The position numbers and the translations under genes were made by a program. Below are positions 16,696-25,598 of a stretch of 64,000 nt of DNA, in pieces. Positions within the stretch are counted from its first letter, which is position 1, and every line of letters begins with the position of its first letter. The stretch comes from Achromobacter sp. Bel (lineage in GTDB: Bacteria; Pseudomonadota; Gammaproteobacteria; Burkholderiales; Burkholderiaceae_B), in NCBI RefSeq assembly GCF_012928505.1, contig NZ_JABBJN010000014.1, positions 1 through 64,000 on the forward strand, read 5' to 3'. The notes under the pieces were generated by a model, which saw only the letters and a program-made list of their open reading frames with translations, was not told the DNA's origin and ran no database searches.

Positions 16696-17496
16696 ATGCC
16701 TCACGCCCATTCCCCCCCGCCGGCCTTCGATCCCAACACCGCCGCACAGTGGACTTTCGCCATGCGTGTCCATGCGGCGGAGCAGGATAGCGAATCGCCC
16801 ACCCATGATCACCCCATGGGCCAATTGGTGCTGGCACTGCGCGGGGGGGTGACCTGCTCGGTCCCCCAGGGGCTGTGGATGGTGCCGCCGCAATGCGGCG
16901 TGTGGATTCCGGGCGGCGTGCCGCACAGCAATCGCGTCACCGCAAACGGACGCGTCTGCTTTCTGTTCGTTCCGGCCGGCACGCCCGGCCTGCCTTCCAC
17001 CTGCTGCACCCTGGCGATCTCACCCCTGGTGCGGGAACTGATCGTGCACCTGGCCCACCTGCCGCCCTCGGACACGACAACCGCCGCCAACCGCAAGTTG
17101 GCGGCGGTGCTGGTGGAGCAGCTATCGCGCATGCCAACCGAGCATCTGCACCTGCCGCTCTCCGATCACCCCCGCCTGCGCCAGATAGCCAGCGCGCTGG
17201 ATGCCGATCCCGCCGATCGCAGCACGGTGGCGCAATGGGGCAAGCGGGTCGCCATGAGCGAACGCACGCTGGCCCGCCTGGTGCAGCAGGAAGTCGGCAT
17301 GAGCTTCGGCCGCTGGCGCCGGCAACTGCATGTCATCCTGGCCTTGCAGCGCTTGTCCTCGGGCGTGTCCGTGCAACGCACCGCTGAAGACCTGGGGTAT
17401 GAATCGGTCAGCGCGTTCATCACGATGTTCAAGAAAACGCTGGGCAAAACGCCCGCCCGTTACTTCGCGGAAAAATCGGACGCGACGGGCGGGTAG
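16696..17496 (+). CDS. AraC-family regulator with cupin sensor, NimR-like
   Basis: The 266-residue protein has an N-terminal cupin-type sensor (HDHPMGQLVLALRGGVTC, WIPGGVPHSNRV, residues ~35-90). The C-terminal AraC HTH at ~165-260 shows VAMSERTLARLVQQEVGMSF, then RWRRQLHVILALQRLSSGVS and the second helix-turn-helix with AEDLGYESVSAFITMFKKTLG. Divergent placement next to the CynX/NimT-type exporter suggests that it controls that gene, as NimR does for NimT. Its last 37 bp overlap the convergent DUF4148 gene. The start ATG 16696 fits the family; the effector is unknown. Confidence 0.88.
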   Translation: MPHAHSPPPAFDPNTAAQWTFAMRVHAAEQDSESPTHDHPMGQLVLALRGGVTCSVPQGLWMVPPQCGVWIPGGVPHSNRVTANGRVCFLFVPAGTPGLPSTCCTLAISPLVRELIVHLAHLPPSDTTTAANRKLAAVLVEQLSRMPTEHLHLPLSDHPRLRQIASALDADPADRSTVAQWGKRVAMSERTLARLVQQEVGMSFGRWRRQLHVILALQRLSSGVSVQRTAEDLGYESVSAFITMFKKTLGKTPARYFAEKSDATGG

Positions 17497-17852
17497 TCCA
17501 ATTCGCCAGACTTCATCACGCCGCGGGCTCGGGCCTCGTGCAGCTCGGCCTGCACCTGTTCGCGGGTCTTGCCGGTGGAGGCGGGAACGTCGGGCGGGTA
17601 GTCCAGTTCGCCGAAGGTCACCATGCCCGCAGCGCGGGCAACCGCCAATTCGTCGCGGACCTGGCTTGCGGTCTTCGTGCGGGTGGCCGGCACGTCGACG
17701 GGATACTGCTGTTCGCCGTATGTGACCAGGCCCGCGGCCTTGGCTTCCATCAATTCTGCGCGCACCTGTTCGCGGGTCTTGCCTTCGGCGTGAGCGGCGC
17801 CGCCCACGAGGGTCAGGCACAGGGCTAGCGTGGATAGTCGGAACGTATTCAT
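17460..17852 (-). CDS. DUF4148 periplasmic protein with three tandem repeats
   Basis: The 130-residue protein has a signal peptide (LSTLALCLTLVGGAAHA, cleavage near residue 22) and then three copies of a ~35-residue unit at about 24-59, 60-93 and 94-130. Each unit has the pattern KT-x-x-QV-x-x-EL-x-x-A-x-A-x-G and ends GE-x-x-YP. DUF4148 proteins are common in Burkholderiales as small exported proteins, usually with one or two units. Function is unknown. The 3' end overlaps the AraC gene by 37 bp in a convergent arrangement. Confidence 0.85.
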   Translation of the reverse strand: MNTFRLSTLALCLTLVGGAAHAEGKTREQVRAELMEAKAAGLVTYGEQQYPVDVPATRTKTASQVRDELAVARAAGMVTFGELDYPPDVPASTGKTREQVQAELHEARARGVMKSGELDYPPVASDFSAK

Positions 17853-18074
17853 GGAAATCCTTTGCGGTTAACGAGTGCCGCCATGGTCGTCCGAACGCCC
17901 GCCACAATAAATCCCCCGCAGCGCAATCCAGCGTTGTCCTGCACGCAAACCCTTGCCCCTGCGGGAGGCCCCAGCCTTGCACGCCGCGCAAGCCTGCATT
18001 GCGCCCCGCCCGGTGTTTCGCAAGGACGCATCTCCCTAGACTGAATGGCTCCTGTCATCCAAGGCGCTATTCCC

Positions 18075-19571
18075 ATGCAGTCTCCTTCATCGGCCTTCGG
18101 CCCGCGCATCCTGACCGGCCTGTCCGGCGTGCTGCTGGCCGTCATCCTGGCCGGCCTCAACGAGAACGTCACCAAGATGGCGCTTCCCGACATCCGCGGG
18201 GCGCTGGGCATCAGCTACGACCAGGGCACCTGGTTCGTCGCGGTGTATGCCGCCGCCTCGGTCTGCGCCATGGCATTTGCGCCGTGGTGTTCGGTCACGT
18301 TTTCGCTGCGGCGGTTCACCGTGGCGGCGCTCGCCGCCTTCGCGGTGTTCGGCGCGCTCTGCCCCTTCGCGCCCAACCTGCCCGTGCTGCTGTTGTTGCG
18401 CACGTTGCAGGGCCTGGCCGGCGGCGCCTTGCCGCCGATGCTGATGACCGTGGCGCTGCGCTTTCTTCCGGCCAACATCAAACTTTACGGTCTGGGCGGC
18501 TATGCCCTGACCGCCACGTTCGCGCCCAGCCTCGGCATTCCGCTGGCGGCCTTCTGCACCGAGGTGCTGGGCTGGCGCTGGGCGTTCTGGCTGGCCGCCG
18601 GCCCCGCCTTGCTGGCCATGGCCGCAATCTGGAAAGGCCTGCCGCAAGACCCGCTCAAGCTGGAACGGTTCCGCCTGTTCGACTGGCGCGGCGTATTGCT
18701 GGGCGCACCGGCGCTCGCCATGCTGGTCATCGGTCTGCTCCAGGGCGACCGCCTGGACTGGCTGAATTCGCCTTTGATCGCCTGCCTGCTGGGCGCCGGC
18801 GGACTGCTGATGGTGCTCTTCATGATCAACGAATGGTCCCACCCGCTGCCGTTCTTCAAGATCCAGCTCTTGCGCAACCGCAACCTGAGCCATGCCCTCG
18901 TGACCCTGGGTGGCGTTCTGATCGTGCTATTGGGCGTGATTCTGATACCCGCCAGTTTCCTGGCGCAACTGCGGGGTTATCGACCACTGGAAACCGCGCC
19001 CGTCCTGTTGACGATGGGCCTGCCTCAACTGATCGCACTGCCGCTGGTGGCCGCGCTATGCAATCTGCGCGCCGTGGACTGCCGCTGGGTACTGGCAGCC
19101 GGGCTTGCGCTGCTGGCCGCATCCTGCGCACTCGGCTCGCAACTGACGCCCGTGTGGTCGCGCGAGCAGTTCTATCTGCTGGAGGCCGTGCAGATCTTCG
19201 CGCAGCCCATGGCCGTCATCCCCTTGCTGATGCTGGCGACCGGCGGCCTCGCGCCCTCGGACGGCCCGTACGCGTCCGCCTGGTTCAACACCATCAAGGG
19301 GTTTGCCGCCGTCGCCGCGACCGGCCTGCTGGATGCATTGACGACCTGGCGCCGCAACACGCACTCCAGCCAACTGGCCGACCAGTTGGGGAACTTTCCC
19401 TTGAGCATCGGCGGCGAAAGCGCGACGGCGCTGTCCCGGCGCGTGCAGGAGCAGGCCGCCGTCATGACCTCCGCCGATCTCTATCTGTGCATGGCCGCCG
19501 TGGCTGTGCTGCTGATCCTCCTGATCCCCTTTGTCGCGACCCGGATCTATCCGCCTCGCGCCGCAACCTGA
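18075..19571 (+). CDS. DHA2-type MFS drug exporter (inner-membrane component)
   Basis: This 498-residue transporter (from ATG 18075) with about 14 helices starts the operon. Motifs include GLNENVTKMALPDIRGALGI, the A-like loop (FAPWCSVTFSLRRFT), LLRTLQGLAGGALPPMLMTV (motif C region) and YGLGGYALTATFAPSLGIP. The EmrB-like DHA2 class usually works with a HlyD adaptor and an outer-membrane channel, and both follow immediately here. An ATG at 18045 would add ten residues and cannot be excluded. The loop sequence differs from the classic G-x-L-a-D-r-x-G-r-k-x-x-x, as in several aromatic-acid or fusaric-acid type exporters. Substrate unknown. Confidence 0.85.
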   Translation: MQSPSSAFGPRILTGLSGVLLAVILAGLNENVTKMALPDIRGALGISYDQGTWFVAVYAAASVCAMAFAPWCSVTFSLRRFTVAALAAFAVFGALCPFAPNLPVLLLLRTLQGLAGGALPPMLMTVALRFLPANIKLYGLGGYALTATFAPSLGIPLAAFCTEVLGWRWAFWLAAGPALLAMAAIWKGLPQDPLKLERFRLFDWRGVLLGAPALAMLVIGLLQGDRLDWLNSPLIACLLGAGGLLMVLFMINEWSHPLPFFKIQLLRNRNLSHALVTLGGVLIVLLGVILIPASFLAQLRGYRPLETAPVLLTMGLPQLIALPLVAALCNLRAVDCRWVLAAGLALLAASCALGSQLTPVWSREQFYLLEAVQIFAQPMAVIPLLMLATGGLAPSDGPYASAWFNTIKGFAAVAATGLLDALTTWRRNTHSSQLADQLGNFPLSIGGESATALSRRVQEQAAVMTSADLYLCMAAVAVLLILLIPFVATRIYPPRAAT

Positions 19572-19584
19572 CATCGAGTCCCTT

Positions 19585-20640
19585 ATGAAGACACCCTCCT
19601 TACGTACTTTCCTTCCCCTTACCGCAGCGCTGGCGGCGCTGGGCCTGCTCGCCTACGGCGGATGGTCGTGGTCCGCCTCGACCGCCACCGAATCGACGGA
19701 CGACGCCACCATCACCGCCGACCACACCATCGTCGCGCCGCAAGTCTCGGGTTTCATCGAAGCCGTGCTGGTGGACGACAACCAGGACGTCAAGCAAGGC
19801 CAGTTGTTGGCCCTCATCGACGACCGCGACTACCAGGCGGCATTGGCCGCCGCGGGCGCCGAGCTGGCCGTGGCCGCCGCGCAACTGTCCAATGCCACCG
19901 CCACGCTGGAACGCCAGCAGGCCGTGATCGACCAGGCCCACGCCGTCACCCGCGCCGACCTGGCCGACATCCGTTTCGCCGAAAGCGAACTCCAGCGCCA
20001 TCGCCGCCTGGCCAGCGAAGGGGCGGGCACGCAACAGGTGTTTGAACAAGCGAAAAGCCGGCTGGAGATGGCGCAGGCGCGGCAGGCCGAGCACCTGGCC
20101 ACCTTGCAGGCCTCGCGCAAGCAACAAGAAGTACTGGTGGCGCAGCGCGACGCCGCCCGCGCGGGATTGCAACGCGCCCAGGCCCTGAAAGACCGCGCCG
20201 ACCTGAATCTGTCGTACACGCGGATCACCTCGCCCATCGACGGCACGATCGGCCGCCGCGCGCTGCGCGTGGGTGCCTATGTCAGCCCCGGAACGGCGAT
20301 CCTTGCCGTCGTGCCATTGCAGCACGCCTATGTGGTGGCAAACTTCCGCGAACGGCAACTGACGCATATGCGCCCCGGCCAGATCGCGACGGTCACTGTC
20401 GACGCCTACCCTGATGTGCCGCTGCATGGCCGGGTCCAAAGCATTGCGCCCGGAACCGGGCTGAGCTTTTCCCCCGTGGCGCCCAGCAACGCCACGGGCA
20501 ATTTCACCAAGGTGGCGCAGCGCCTGCCGGTCAAGATCGTGCTGGACGCCCTGCCCGACAACGCGCCGCGGCTGCGCGCCGGCATGTCGGTGGAGGCCGT
20601 GGTCGACACCGCCGCCACGCTGCAGGGGGCCGCGCAATGA
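19585..20640 (+). CDS. HlyD/EmrA-family membrane fusion protein
   Basis: The 351-residue periplasmic adaptor has an N-terminal anchor (TFLPLTAALAALGLLAYGGW). The biotinyl-lipoyl half is TIVAPQVSGFIEAVLVDDNQ ... DVKQGQLLALIDDRDYQAAL. A long alpha-helical hairpin (~residues 90-195) follows, then the second lipoyl half (LSYTRITSPIDGTIGRRALR). The C-terminal beta-barrel carries VVPLQHAYVVANFRERQL and QRLPVKIVLD. It starts 13 bp after the exporter and its stop overlaps the next gene by 4 bp. It should link the MFS pump to the outer-membrane channel. Confidence 0.9.
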   Translation: MKTPSLRTFLPLTAALAALGLLAYGGWSWSASTATESTDDATITADHTIVAPQVSGFIEAVLVDDNQDVKQGQLLALIDDRDYQAALAAAGAELAVAAAQLSNATATLERQQAVIDQAHAVTRADLADIRFAESELQRHRRLASEGAGTQQVFEQAKSRLEMAQARQAEHLATLQASRKQQEVLVAQRDAARAGLQRAQALKDRADLNLSYTRITSPIDGTIGRRALRVGAYVSPGTAILAVVPLQHAYVVANFRERQLTHMRPGQIATVTVDAYPDVPLHGRVQSIAPGTGLSFSPVAPSNATGNFTKVAQRLPVKIVLDALPDNAPRLRAGMSVEAVVDTAATLQGAAQ

Positions 20641-22064
20641 CACACCGCCTGATCTCGCGTGCGCTGCTCTTGTCCTCGCTGCTGGGCATCGGCGGTTGCG
20701 CGGTCGGACCCGACTTCGTCGCGCCACAGGCGCAACTGCCCGCGCAATGGCGTGAATCCACGGGTGCGCCCGCGCCTAGCGCCCCCGTGCAGGAGGCCCT
20801 GAACCCATCGTGGTGGGACAGTTTCGGCGATCCAACCCTGACCGCGTTGATCATCGAAGCCACCGCGGCCAATGTGGACATACGCATCGCCCACGAGCAC
20901 CTGCTGCAAAGCCGGGCCGCCATGGGCATCACGGAAGCGGGCGGCCTGCCCCGGGTTGGCGCCGGCGCCAGCTACCAGCGCGGGCAGAACAGCGAGGCCG
21001 GTCTGGCCGATCCAACAGGCCGAAACGGCCGTTCGTCCTTCAATCTTTGGCAGACGGGCGTGGACGCCAGTTGGGAACTGGACCTGTGGGGCCGTGTCCG
21101 GCGCGAAGTTGAGCAGTCGGGCGCGCAGTCGCAAGCGGCGTTGGAAGCACAACGCGGCGTGGTCCTGTCGATCCGCGCCGAGACCGCGCGCAACTACATC
21201 CTGCTGCGTGGGACGCAGAACCAGCTGGCGGTGTTGAACAAGACGCTGGACAACGCCAATCGCAACCTGGCGCTGACCCGCTTGCGCCAGCGCGAAGGCG
21301 TCGCCACCGAGCTGGACGTGTCGCAGGCCGATGCGCAGGCGGCGGCCATCGAAGCGGCGATCCCGCCGCTGGCCCTGCGGGTGGATCAATTGATGAACGC
21401 GCTGGCGCGACTCCTCGATCAGCCCCCCCACGCGCTGCACGAACGGCTGGCGGCGGTGGCGCCGATCCCGGGTGGTCCCGTGCGGGTGCCGGCAGGCGTA
21501 CCCAGTGAACTGGCCGAACGCCGGCCCGACATCCGCCGCGCACAGGCCACGCTGCATGCGGCGGTGGCCGCCATCGGCGTGGCCGAGGGCGACTTCTATC
21601 CGCGCATCACGCTGTCGGGAAACCTGGGGTTGCAGGCCCTGCAGCTACATGAGCTGGACACGGACAATGCCGGTATTTTCGGCGTCGGTCCGGCCCTGCG
21701 CATTCCGCTATTCGAGGGCGGCCGGCTTCGCGGCCGGCTGCGTCTGCGCGAATCGCAAGCGCAGGAAGCCGCGTTGCTGTTCCAGAAGACCGTGCTTGCC
21801 GCGTGGCATGAGGTCGACAACGCGATGACCGCTTATCAGGCCCAGCAGCAGGCGCACGCCAGCCTGGAACGCGCCTCGGCCAGCGCGCGCCGCGCCCTGG
21901 CCAACGCGCAGCGCCAATACGCCGCCGGCGCGTCGGACTTCGTCAATGTGCTCAGCGCGCAGAATGCCGTGCTGACCAGCGACCAGGCCCGCGTATCCAC
22001 GCAGGCCGCGGTGTCGCTGGCGCTGGTGGACCTGTACCGGTCGCTGGGTGGCGGCTGGCAATAG
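20637..22064 (+). CDS. NodT/OprM-family outer-membrane efflux lipoprotein
   Basis: The 475-residue protein has a lipoprotein signal with lipobox GIGGC (Cys21), then AVGPDFVAPQAQLPAQWRES, the signature start of OprM/NodT channels. Two repeats of the outer-membrane factor domain follow, with EAGGLPRVGAGASYQRG, WELDLWGRVRREVEQS, RRPDIRRAQATLHAAVA-type motif (ERRPDIRRAQATLHAAVAAI) and DFYPRITLSGNLG. It completes the tripartite pump. The ATG overlaps the adaptor TGA (ATGA), so the three genes form one translational unit. No local regulator gene is adjacent. Confidence 0.92.
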   Translation: MTHRLISRALLLSSLLGIGGCAVGPDFVAPQAQLPAQWRESTGAPAPSAPVQEALNPSWWDSFGDPTLTALIIEATAANVDIRIAHEHLLQSRAAMGITEAGGLPRVGAGASYQRGQNSEAGLADPTGRNGRSSFNLWQTGVDASWELDLWGRVRREVEQSGAQSQAALEAQRGVVLSIRAETARNYILLRGTQNQLAVLNKTLDNANRNLALTRLRQREGVATELDVSQADAQAAAIEAAIPPLALRVDQLMNALARLLDQPPHALHERLAAVAPIPGGPVRVPAGVPSELAERRPDIRRAQATLHAAVAAIGVAEGDFYPRITLSGNLGLQALQLHELDTDNAGIFGVGPALRIPLFEGGRLRGRLRLRESQAQEAALLFQKTVLAAWHEVDNAMTAYQAQQQAHASLERASASARRALANAQRQYAAGASDFVNVLSAQNAVLTSDQARVSTQAAVSLALVDLYRSLGGGWQ

Positions 22065-22096
22065 CGGCACGCGTGAAAAAGCCCCGCCTCGCGCCC

Positions 22097-22876
22097 CTAT
22101 GCCTGTTTCGGCCCCGCCACGATGAACAGCCGGGGGAACGGCAACAGCACGGTGCCGTCGGCAAGCGCAGGATAGGCCTCGGCGATCAGCGCCTGATAAC
22201 GTGCCAGGAAACTGGCCTGCTCGGCGGCGTCCAGCTTGTCCAGATAGGGGCGCAAGGCCGTGCCCTTGAACCACTCCACCACCGCGACGGCGCCCGCCAG
22301 CGGGTGGTGATAAGTGGTGCGCCACACGTCCAGCACGCCGCAATGCGGCTTCAACAGTTCGTAGTACCAGGCGGCACTGTGGCGCGGCGGATGCTTCACG
22401 CCGCCGGTCTTGGCGGCCCACGGCGCTTCACCGGCTACCTGGCGCGCCAGGCGGTGCGCGGGTTCTTCCATATTGTCGGGCGTCTGCACCGCCAGGGTGC
22501 CACCCGGGGCCAGCTTGCCGACCAGACGCGGGTACAGCGTGGCGTGGTCGGGCACCCACTGCAGCGCCGCGTTCGCCAGGATCACGTCGTACTGCTGCGG
22601 CGGATTCCACGTGGCGATGTCGGCCAGTTCGAAGTCCAGCGAAGGCAGGCGCTTGCGGGCGGCCTGGACCATGTCTTGCGAACTGTCCATGCCGGTGACC
22701 TTCGCATCGGGGTAGCGGCTGGCCAGCACCTCCGTGGAATTGCCCGGGCCGCAACCCAAATCCACGGCCAGCCCGACGGACGGGTTCGGCAAGGCCGCCA
22801 CCAGATCGCGTACCGGCCGTGTGCGTTCATTTTCAAAAGCGGAATACTGCTTGGCGGACCAACTGTTATTGCTCAT
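22097..22876 (-). CDS. tam: Trans-aconitate 2-methyltransferase
   Basis: The 259-residue class I SAM-dependent methyltransferase begins WSAKQYSAFENERTRPVRDL, the Tam signature. The SAM motif I is VDLGCGPGNSTEVL (~38-51), followed by GMDSSQDMVQAAR, DVILANAALQWVPDH and LAPGGTLAVQTPDNMEEPAHR. Tam methylates trans-aconitate, an inhibitor formed spontaneously from cis-aconitate in the TCA cycle. It is a single gene with its own promoter (22931-22958) and converges with the efflux operon with 32 bp between stops. Length and motifs agree with E. coli Tam (about 250 residues). Confidence 0.93.
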   Translation of the reverse strand: MSNNSWSAKQYSAFENERTRPVRDLVAALPNPSVGLAVDLGCGPGNSTEVLASRYPDAKVTGMDSSQDMVQAARKRLPSLDFELADIATWNPPQQYDVILANAALQWVPDHATLYPRLVGKLAPGGTLAVQTPDNMEEPAHRLARQVAGEAPWAAKTGGVKHPPRHSAAWYYELLKPHCGVLDVWRTTYHHPLAGAVAVVEWFKGTALRPYLDKLDAAEQASFLARYQALIAEAYPALADGTVLLPFPRLFIVAGPKQA

Positions 22877-22930
22877 GACGGCTCCTTGCCGGACGACGGT
22901 GTACGGTCGGACTCTACGCTTCGCCTATCC

Positions 22931-22958
22931 ATATTACAAATATAGAAATAATTGTCTA
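22931..22958 (-). promoter_or_regulatory. Candidate sigma-70 promoter for tam
   Basis: On the minus strand TAGACA (22958-22953) and TAATAT (22936-22931) are spaced by 16 bp, inside a conspicuous A+T-rich island (about 22930-22985) in an otherwise G+C-rich region. The -10 lies 55 bp from the tam ATG. Confidence 0.55.
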
Positions 22959-22991
22959 ATCATATTCATTGGATATGACTAATTCAGGATG

Positions 22992-23024
22992 AAAAAAACC
23001 CGCCGGGACCAGCCGGCGGGTTTT
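22992..23024 (-). terminator. Rho-independent terminator downstream of terC
   Basis: An A-run, the stem CCCGCCGG (22999-23006), a short loop, CCGGCGGG (23013-23020) and a TTTT run. The A-run on the left gives a U-run in minus-strand transcripts, so it can end terC mRNA coming from the right. Confidence 0.8.
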
Positions 23025-23077
23025 CCACTGCCATGACGCGGCGGCGCCAACTGCGCCTTCACTCGCCCCAACGTCCT

Positions 23078-24064
23078 TTACTGCGCCTTCAATTCGCCCG
23101 ACCGGGTTTTCCACAGCGAGAACAGCACGCCGCCCAGGATCAGGCTGAATGTCACGCCCAGCGAAATCGCGGCGGGCACCTTGCCGATAAAGCCGACCAG
23201 GAAGATCTTCGTGCCGATGAACACCAGGACCAGCGCCAACGCGTACTTCAGATAATGAAAGCGGTGGATCATCGCGGCCAGCGCGAAGTACAGCGCACGC
23301 AGGCCCAGAATGGCGAAGATGTTGCTGGTGTAGACGATGAACGGGTCGGTCGTGATGGCGAAGATTGCCGGCACAGAGTCCACCGCGAATACCAGGTCCA
23401 CGAATTCAATCAGCACCAGGGCCAGCAGCAGCGGCGTCGCGAAACGCACTTTCTTCGACGTGGCCGGATCCTTTTCGGTCACCACGAACGCATTGCCGCG
23501 CAAGCCTTCCGTGACACGCATGTGGCGCTTCAGGAACTTCAGAATCGGATTGGTGGCGATGTCCGGCGTCTGGTCGGCGATCATCCACATCTTGATACCC
23601 GTGAACACCAGGAACGCGCCGAACAAGTACAGCAGCCAACCGAAATTACTGACCAGCGCGGCGCCCAGCCCGATCATGATGGCGCGCAGCACGATCACGC
23701 CCAGGATGCCCCAGAACAGCACGCGATGTTGATATTGGCGCGGAATCGCGAAGAAACTGAAAATCAGCGCGATCACGAAGACGTTGTCCATCGACAGCGA
23801 CTTTTCGATCATGAAGCCGGTGTAGTAGGCCATGCCGCTGGCAGCGCCCAATTGCCACCAGACCCACCCGCCGAACAGCAGTGCGGCGCTGATATAGCCG
23901 GCCGACAGCAACAGGCTTTCACGTACGCCAATCTCGCGGTCTTCCTTGTGCAGCACGCCCAAGTCGAAGACCAGCAAGCTGACGACGATGCCGATGAATA
24001 GCAGCCAACTCCAGGTCGGTGTCCCCAGAAAATCGGCCATGAAGAAGGTGATCAAAGTGTCCAT
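23078..24064 (-). CDS. TerC/Alx-family membrane protein
   Basis: With the start at ATG 24064 (MDTLITFFMADFLGTPTWSW) the protein has 328 residues and about nine hydrophobic helices. It has the TerC hallmarks: SLSMDNVFVIALIFSFFAIP with the conserved Asp, and LLLALVLIEFVDLVFAVDSV followed by PAIFAITTDPFIVYTSNIFA. TerC/Alx proteins are linked to tellurite resistance, alkaline induction and manganese export or metallation of exported enzymes. Upstream in-frame starts at 24094, 24097 and 24112 are possible. A nhaR-like gene is divergent with a ~105-bp gap, and a terminator lies downstream. Confidence 0.9.
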   Translation of the reverse strand: MDTLITFFMADFLGTPTWSWLLFIGIVVSLLVFDLGVLHKEDREIGVRESLLLSAGYISAALLFGGWVWWQLGAASGMAYYTGFMIEKSLSMDNVFVIALIFSFFAIPRQYQHRVLFWGILGVIVLRAIMIGLGAALVSNFGWLLYLFGAFLVFTGIKMWMIADQTPDIATNPILKFLKRHMRVTEGLRGNAFVVTEKDPATSKKVRFATPLLLALVLIEFVDLVFAVDSVPAIFAITTDPFIVYTSNIFAILGLRALYFALAAMIHRFHYLKYALALVLVFIGTKIFLVGFIGKVPAAISLGVTFSLILGGVLFSLWKTRSGELKAQ

Positions 24065-24169
24065 GAATGCCCCGCTGTGTTCGAAGGTGCCCATCATCCG
24101 GATCCCGACCAAATGGAGAAATCAGCCTGAAAGTGAGTTAAGGTTCGAAAAAACCGAAGTGAGCCCGCC

Positions 24170-25063
24170 ATGCTGAACTACCGTCACCTGTACTATTTCT
24201 GGATGGTCGCCAAGGAAGGCGGCTTTTCCCGCGCCGCCGAACGGCTGGACATGGCCATTCAGACCATCAGCGCCCAAGTGCGCGAGCTGGAGAAAAACCT
24301 GGGCCACCAGCTGCTCAAGCCCGCAGGTCGCGGCGTGACACTGACCGACGCCGGCAAGGCCGCGTTCGCCCGGGCCGAAGAGATCTTCCAGATCGGCCAC
24401 ATGCTGCCCCAGGAAGTGCGCGCCGCCGCCACCAAACCCGTCATCCGGCTGTCCGTGGGCTTGTCCGACGGCATCTCCAAGCTGGCTGCGCACGCCCTGC
24501 TTGGCCCTGTGCTGGACACCCCGGACCTGCGCCTGACCTGCCACGAGGGCGAGGTCGAGGAATTGCTTGGCGAATTGGCCCAGCACCACCTTGACCTCGT
24601 GCTGGCCGGCCAGGGCGCGCCCGCCAACCCCAACCTGCGGCTGACCAGCGACCGCCTGGTGTCCTCTCCCGTGGACTGGTACGGCCCCGCCCGGCTGGTG
24701 CGCAAGTCCGATACGCTGGACTTTCCCCATTGCCTGGAGCGCCTGCCCGTCCTGTTGCCGACGGGCCACTCCGTGCTGCGCCAGACGCTGGACCGCTGGT
24801 TCAGCGAACAAGGGTTGTTCCCCAATGTGGTGGGCGAATTCGAAGACAGCGCGCTGATGTCGGTGTTTGCCGCCCGGGGCCTGGGTGTTTTCCCGCTCAG
24901 CCGGCTGGGCGGCGACGACATCGGGCTGCTGCGCGGCCTGCGCCCCCTGGCGCGCTGCGACGATGTGCAAGAAGAGATCCATGCCATCCGCAACCGCCGC
25001 GGCCAGCACCACCCGCTGGTCCAGGCGGTGCTGGCACACGCCAAGACTTCGGTTTTTTCTTAA
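24170..25063 (+). CDS. LysR-family regulator, NhaR type
   Basis: This 297-residue LysR protein has HTH at residues 1-60 with MLNYRHLYYFWMVAKEGGFS and RAAERLDMAIQTISAQVREL, the specific N-terminus of NhaR rather than of general LysR proteins. The effector domain follows (VIRLSVGLSDGISKLAAHAL), with FEDSALMSVFAARGLGVFPL near the end. In E. coli, NhaR responds to sodium and pH. Divergence from terC/alx suggests local control of that gene in the same stress, which is inference from gene order. The start ATG 24170 aligns with the family. Confidence 0.9.
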   Translation: MLNYRHLYYFWMVAKEGGFSRAAERLDMAIQTISAQVRELEKNLGHQLLKPAGRGVTLTDAGKAAFARAEEIFQIGHMLPQEVRAAATKPVIRLSVGLSDGISKLAAHALLGPVLDTPDLRLTCHEGEVEELLGELAQHHLDLVLAGQGAPANPNLRLTSDRLVSSPVDWYGPARLVRKSDTLDFPHCLERLPVLLPTGHSVLRQTLDRWFSEQGLFPNVVGEFEDSALMSVFAARGLGVFPLSRLGGDDIGLLRGLRPLARCDDVQEEIHAIRNRRGQHHPLVQAVLAHAKTSVFS

Positions 25064-25145
25064 TGTTTGTCACATCATCGCTGGTTTTTCAGAAATAGAA
25101 TCGGCTCTATCCTGGCGGTTCTTTTGAAATCGGAGTACCACTGCA

Positions 25146-25547
25146 ATGAAAAAATTCATCTGGCTCGCTTTTGCCGTGCTTGCCGCACTCTGGACCGGGC
25201 TGGTGGCGCTGACCTTGCAACTGACCGACTGGGTCCTGGCGACGATCGCCACGGCACAGGTGCCCGGGGCCGCGCTGGACACCTCGCAATGGGTCGCGCC
25301 CGCCTGGGCCGCCGGGTGGGTCGATCCTGCCTGGCTGCAGTCGCTGCAAGGCGGCCTGGTCTGGGCCGCCCAGGGCCTGAACCAGATCCTGCCCGTGGCC
25401 GGCAGCCTGGGCACGCTGATTTCGGTGCTGGGCTGGATTGTCTGGGGCTTCATCATCGGCTGCCTGCTGGTCGTGGCGCTGATCCTGAGCTGGCTGGCGG
25501 GCAAACGCCAGCAGGCGGCCGAGGCTCCGGGACGCCAAGTGGTGTAA
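25146..25547 (+). CDS. Small inner-membrane hypothetical protein (133 aa)
   Basis: The protein has an N-terminal hydrophobic segment (FIWLAFAVLAALWTGLVAL), a Trp/Ala-rich middle region, and a second membrane helix near residues 95-120 (LGWIVWGFIIGCLLVVALIL). It ends in a short basic tail. No family is recognised. The spacing to the preceding NhaR-like gene (82 bp) and a plausible GGAG site (CGGAGTACCACTGCA before the ATG) support it as a real gene. Possibly a membrane-stress accessory protein; nothing in the sequence shows a function. Confidence 0.65.
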   Translation: MKKFIWLAFAVLAALWTGLVALTLQLTDWVLATIATAQVPGAALDTSQWVAPAWAAGWVDPAWLQSLQGGLVWAAQGLNQILPVAGSLGTLISVLGWIVWGFIIGCLLVVALILSWLAGKRQQAAEAPGRQVV

Positions 25548-25598
25548 TAAGGCTGGCAACGCGCCACCCGGCACGCTGCCTCCCTCAAGGAGCGTGCC

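Noticed and set aside
24065-24169. Manganese (yybP-ykoY) riboswitch ahead of terC
   Set aside because: The gap to the divergent regulator is about 105 bp and lacks the expected paired helices and loop sequences.
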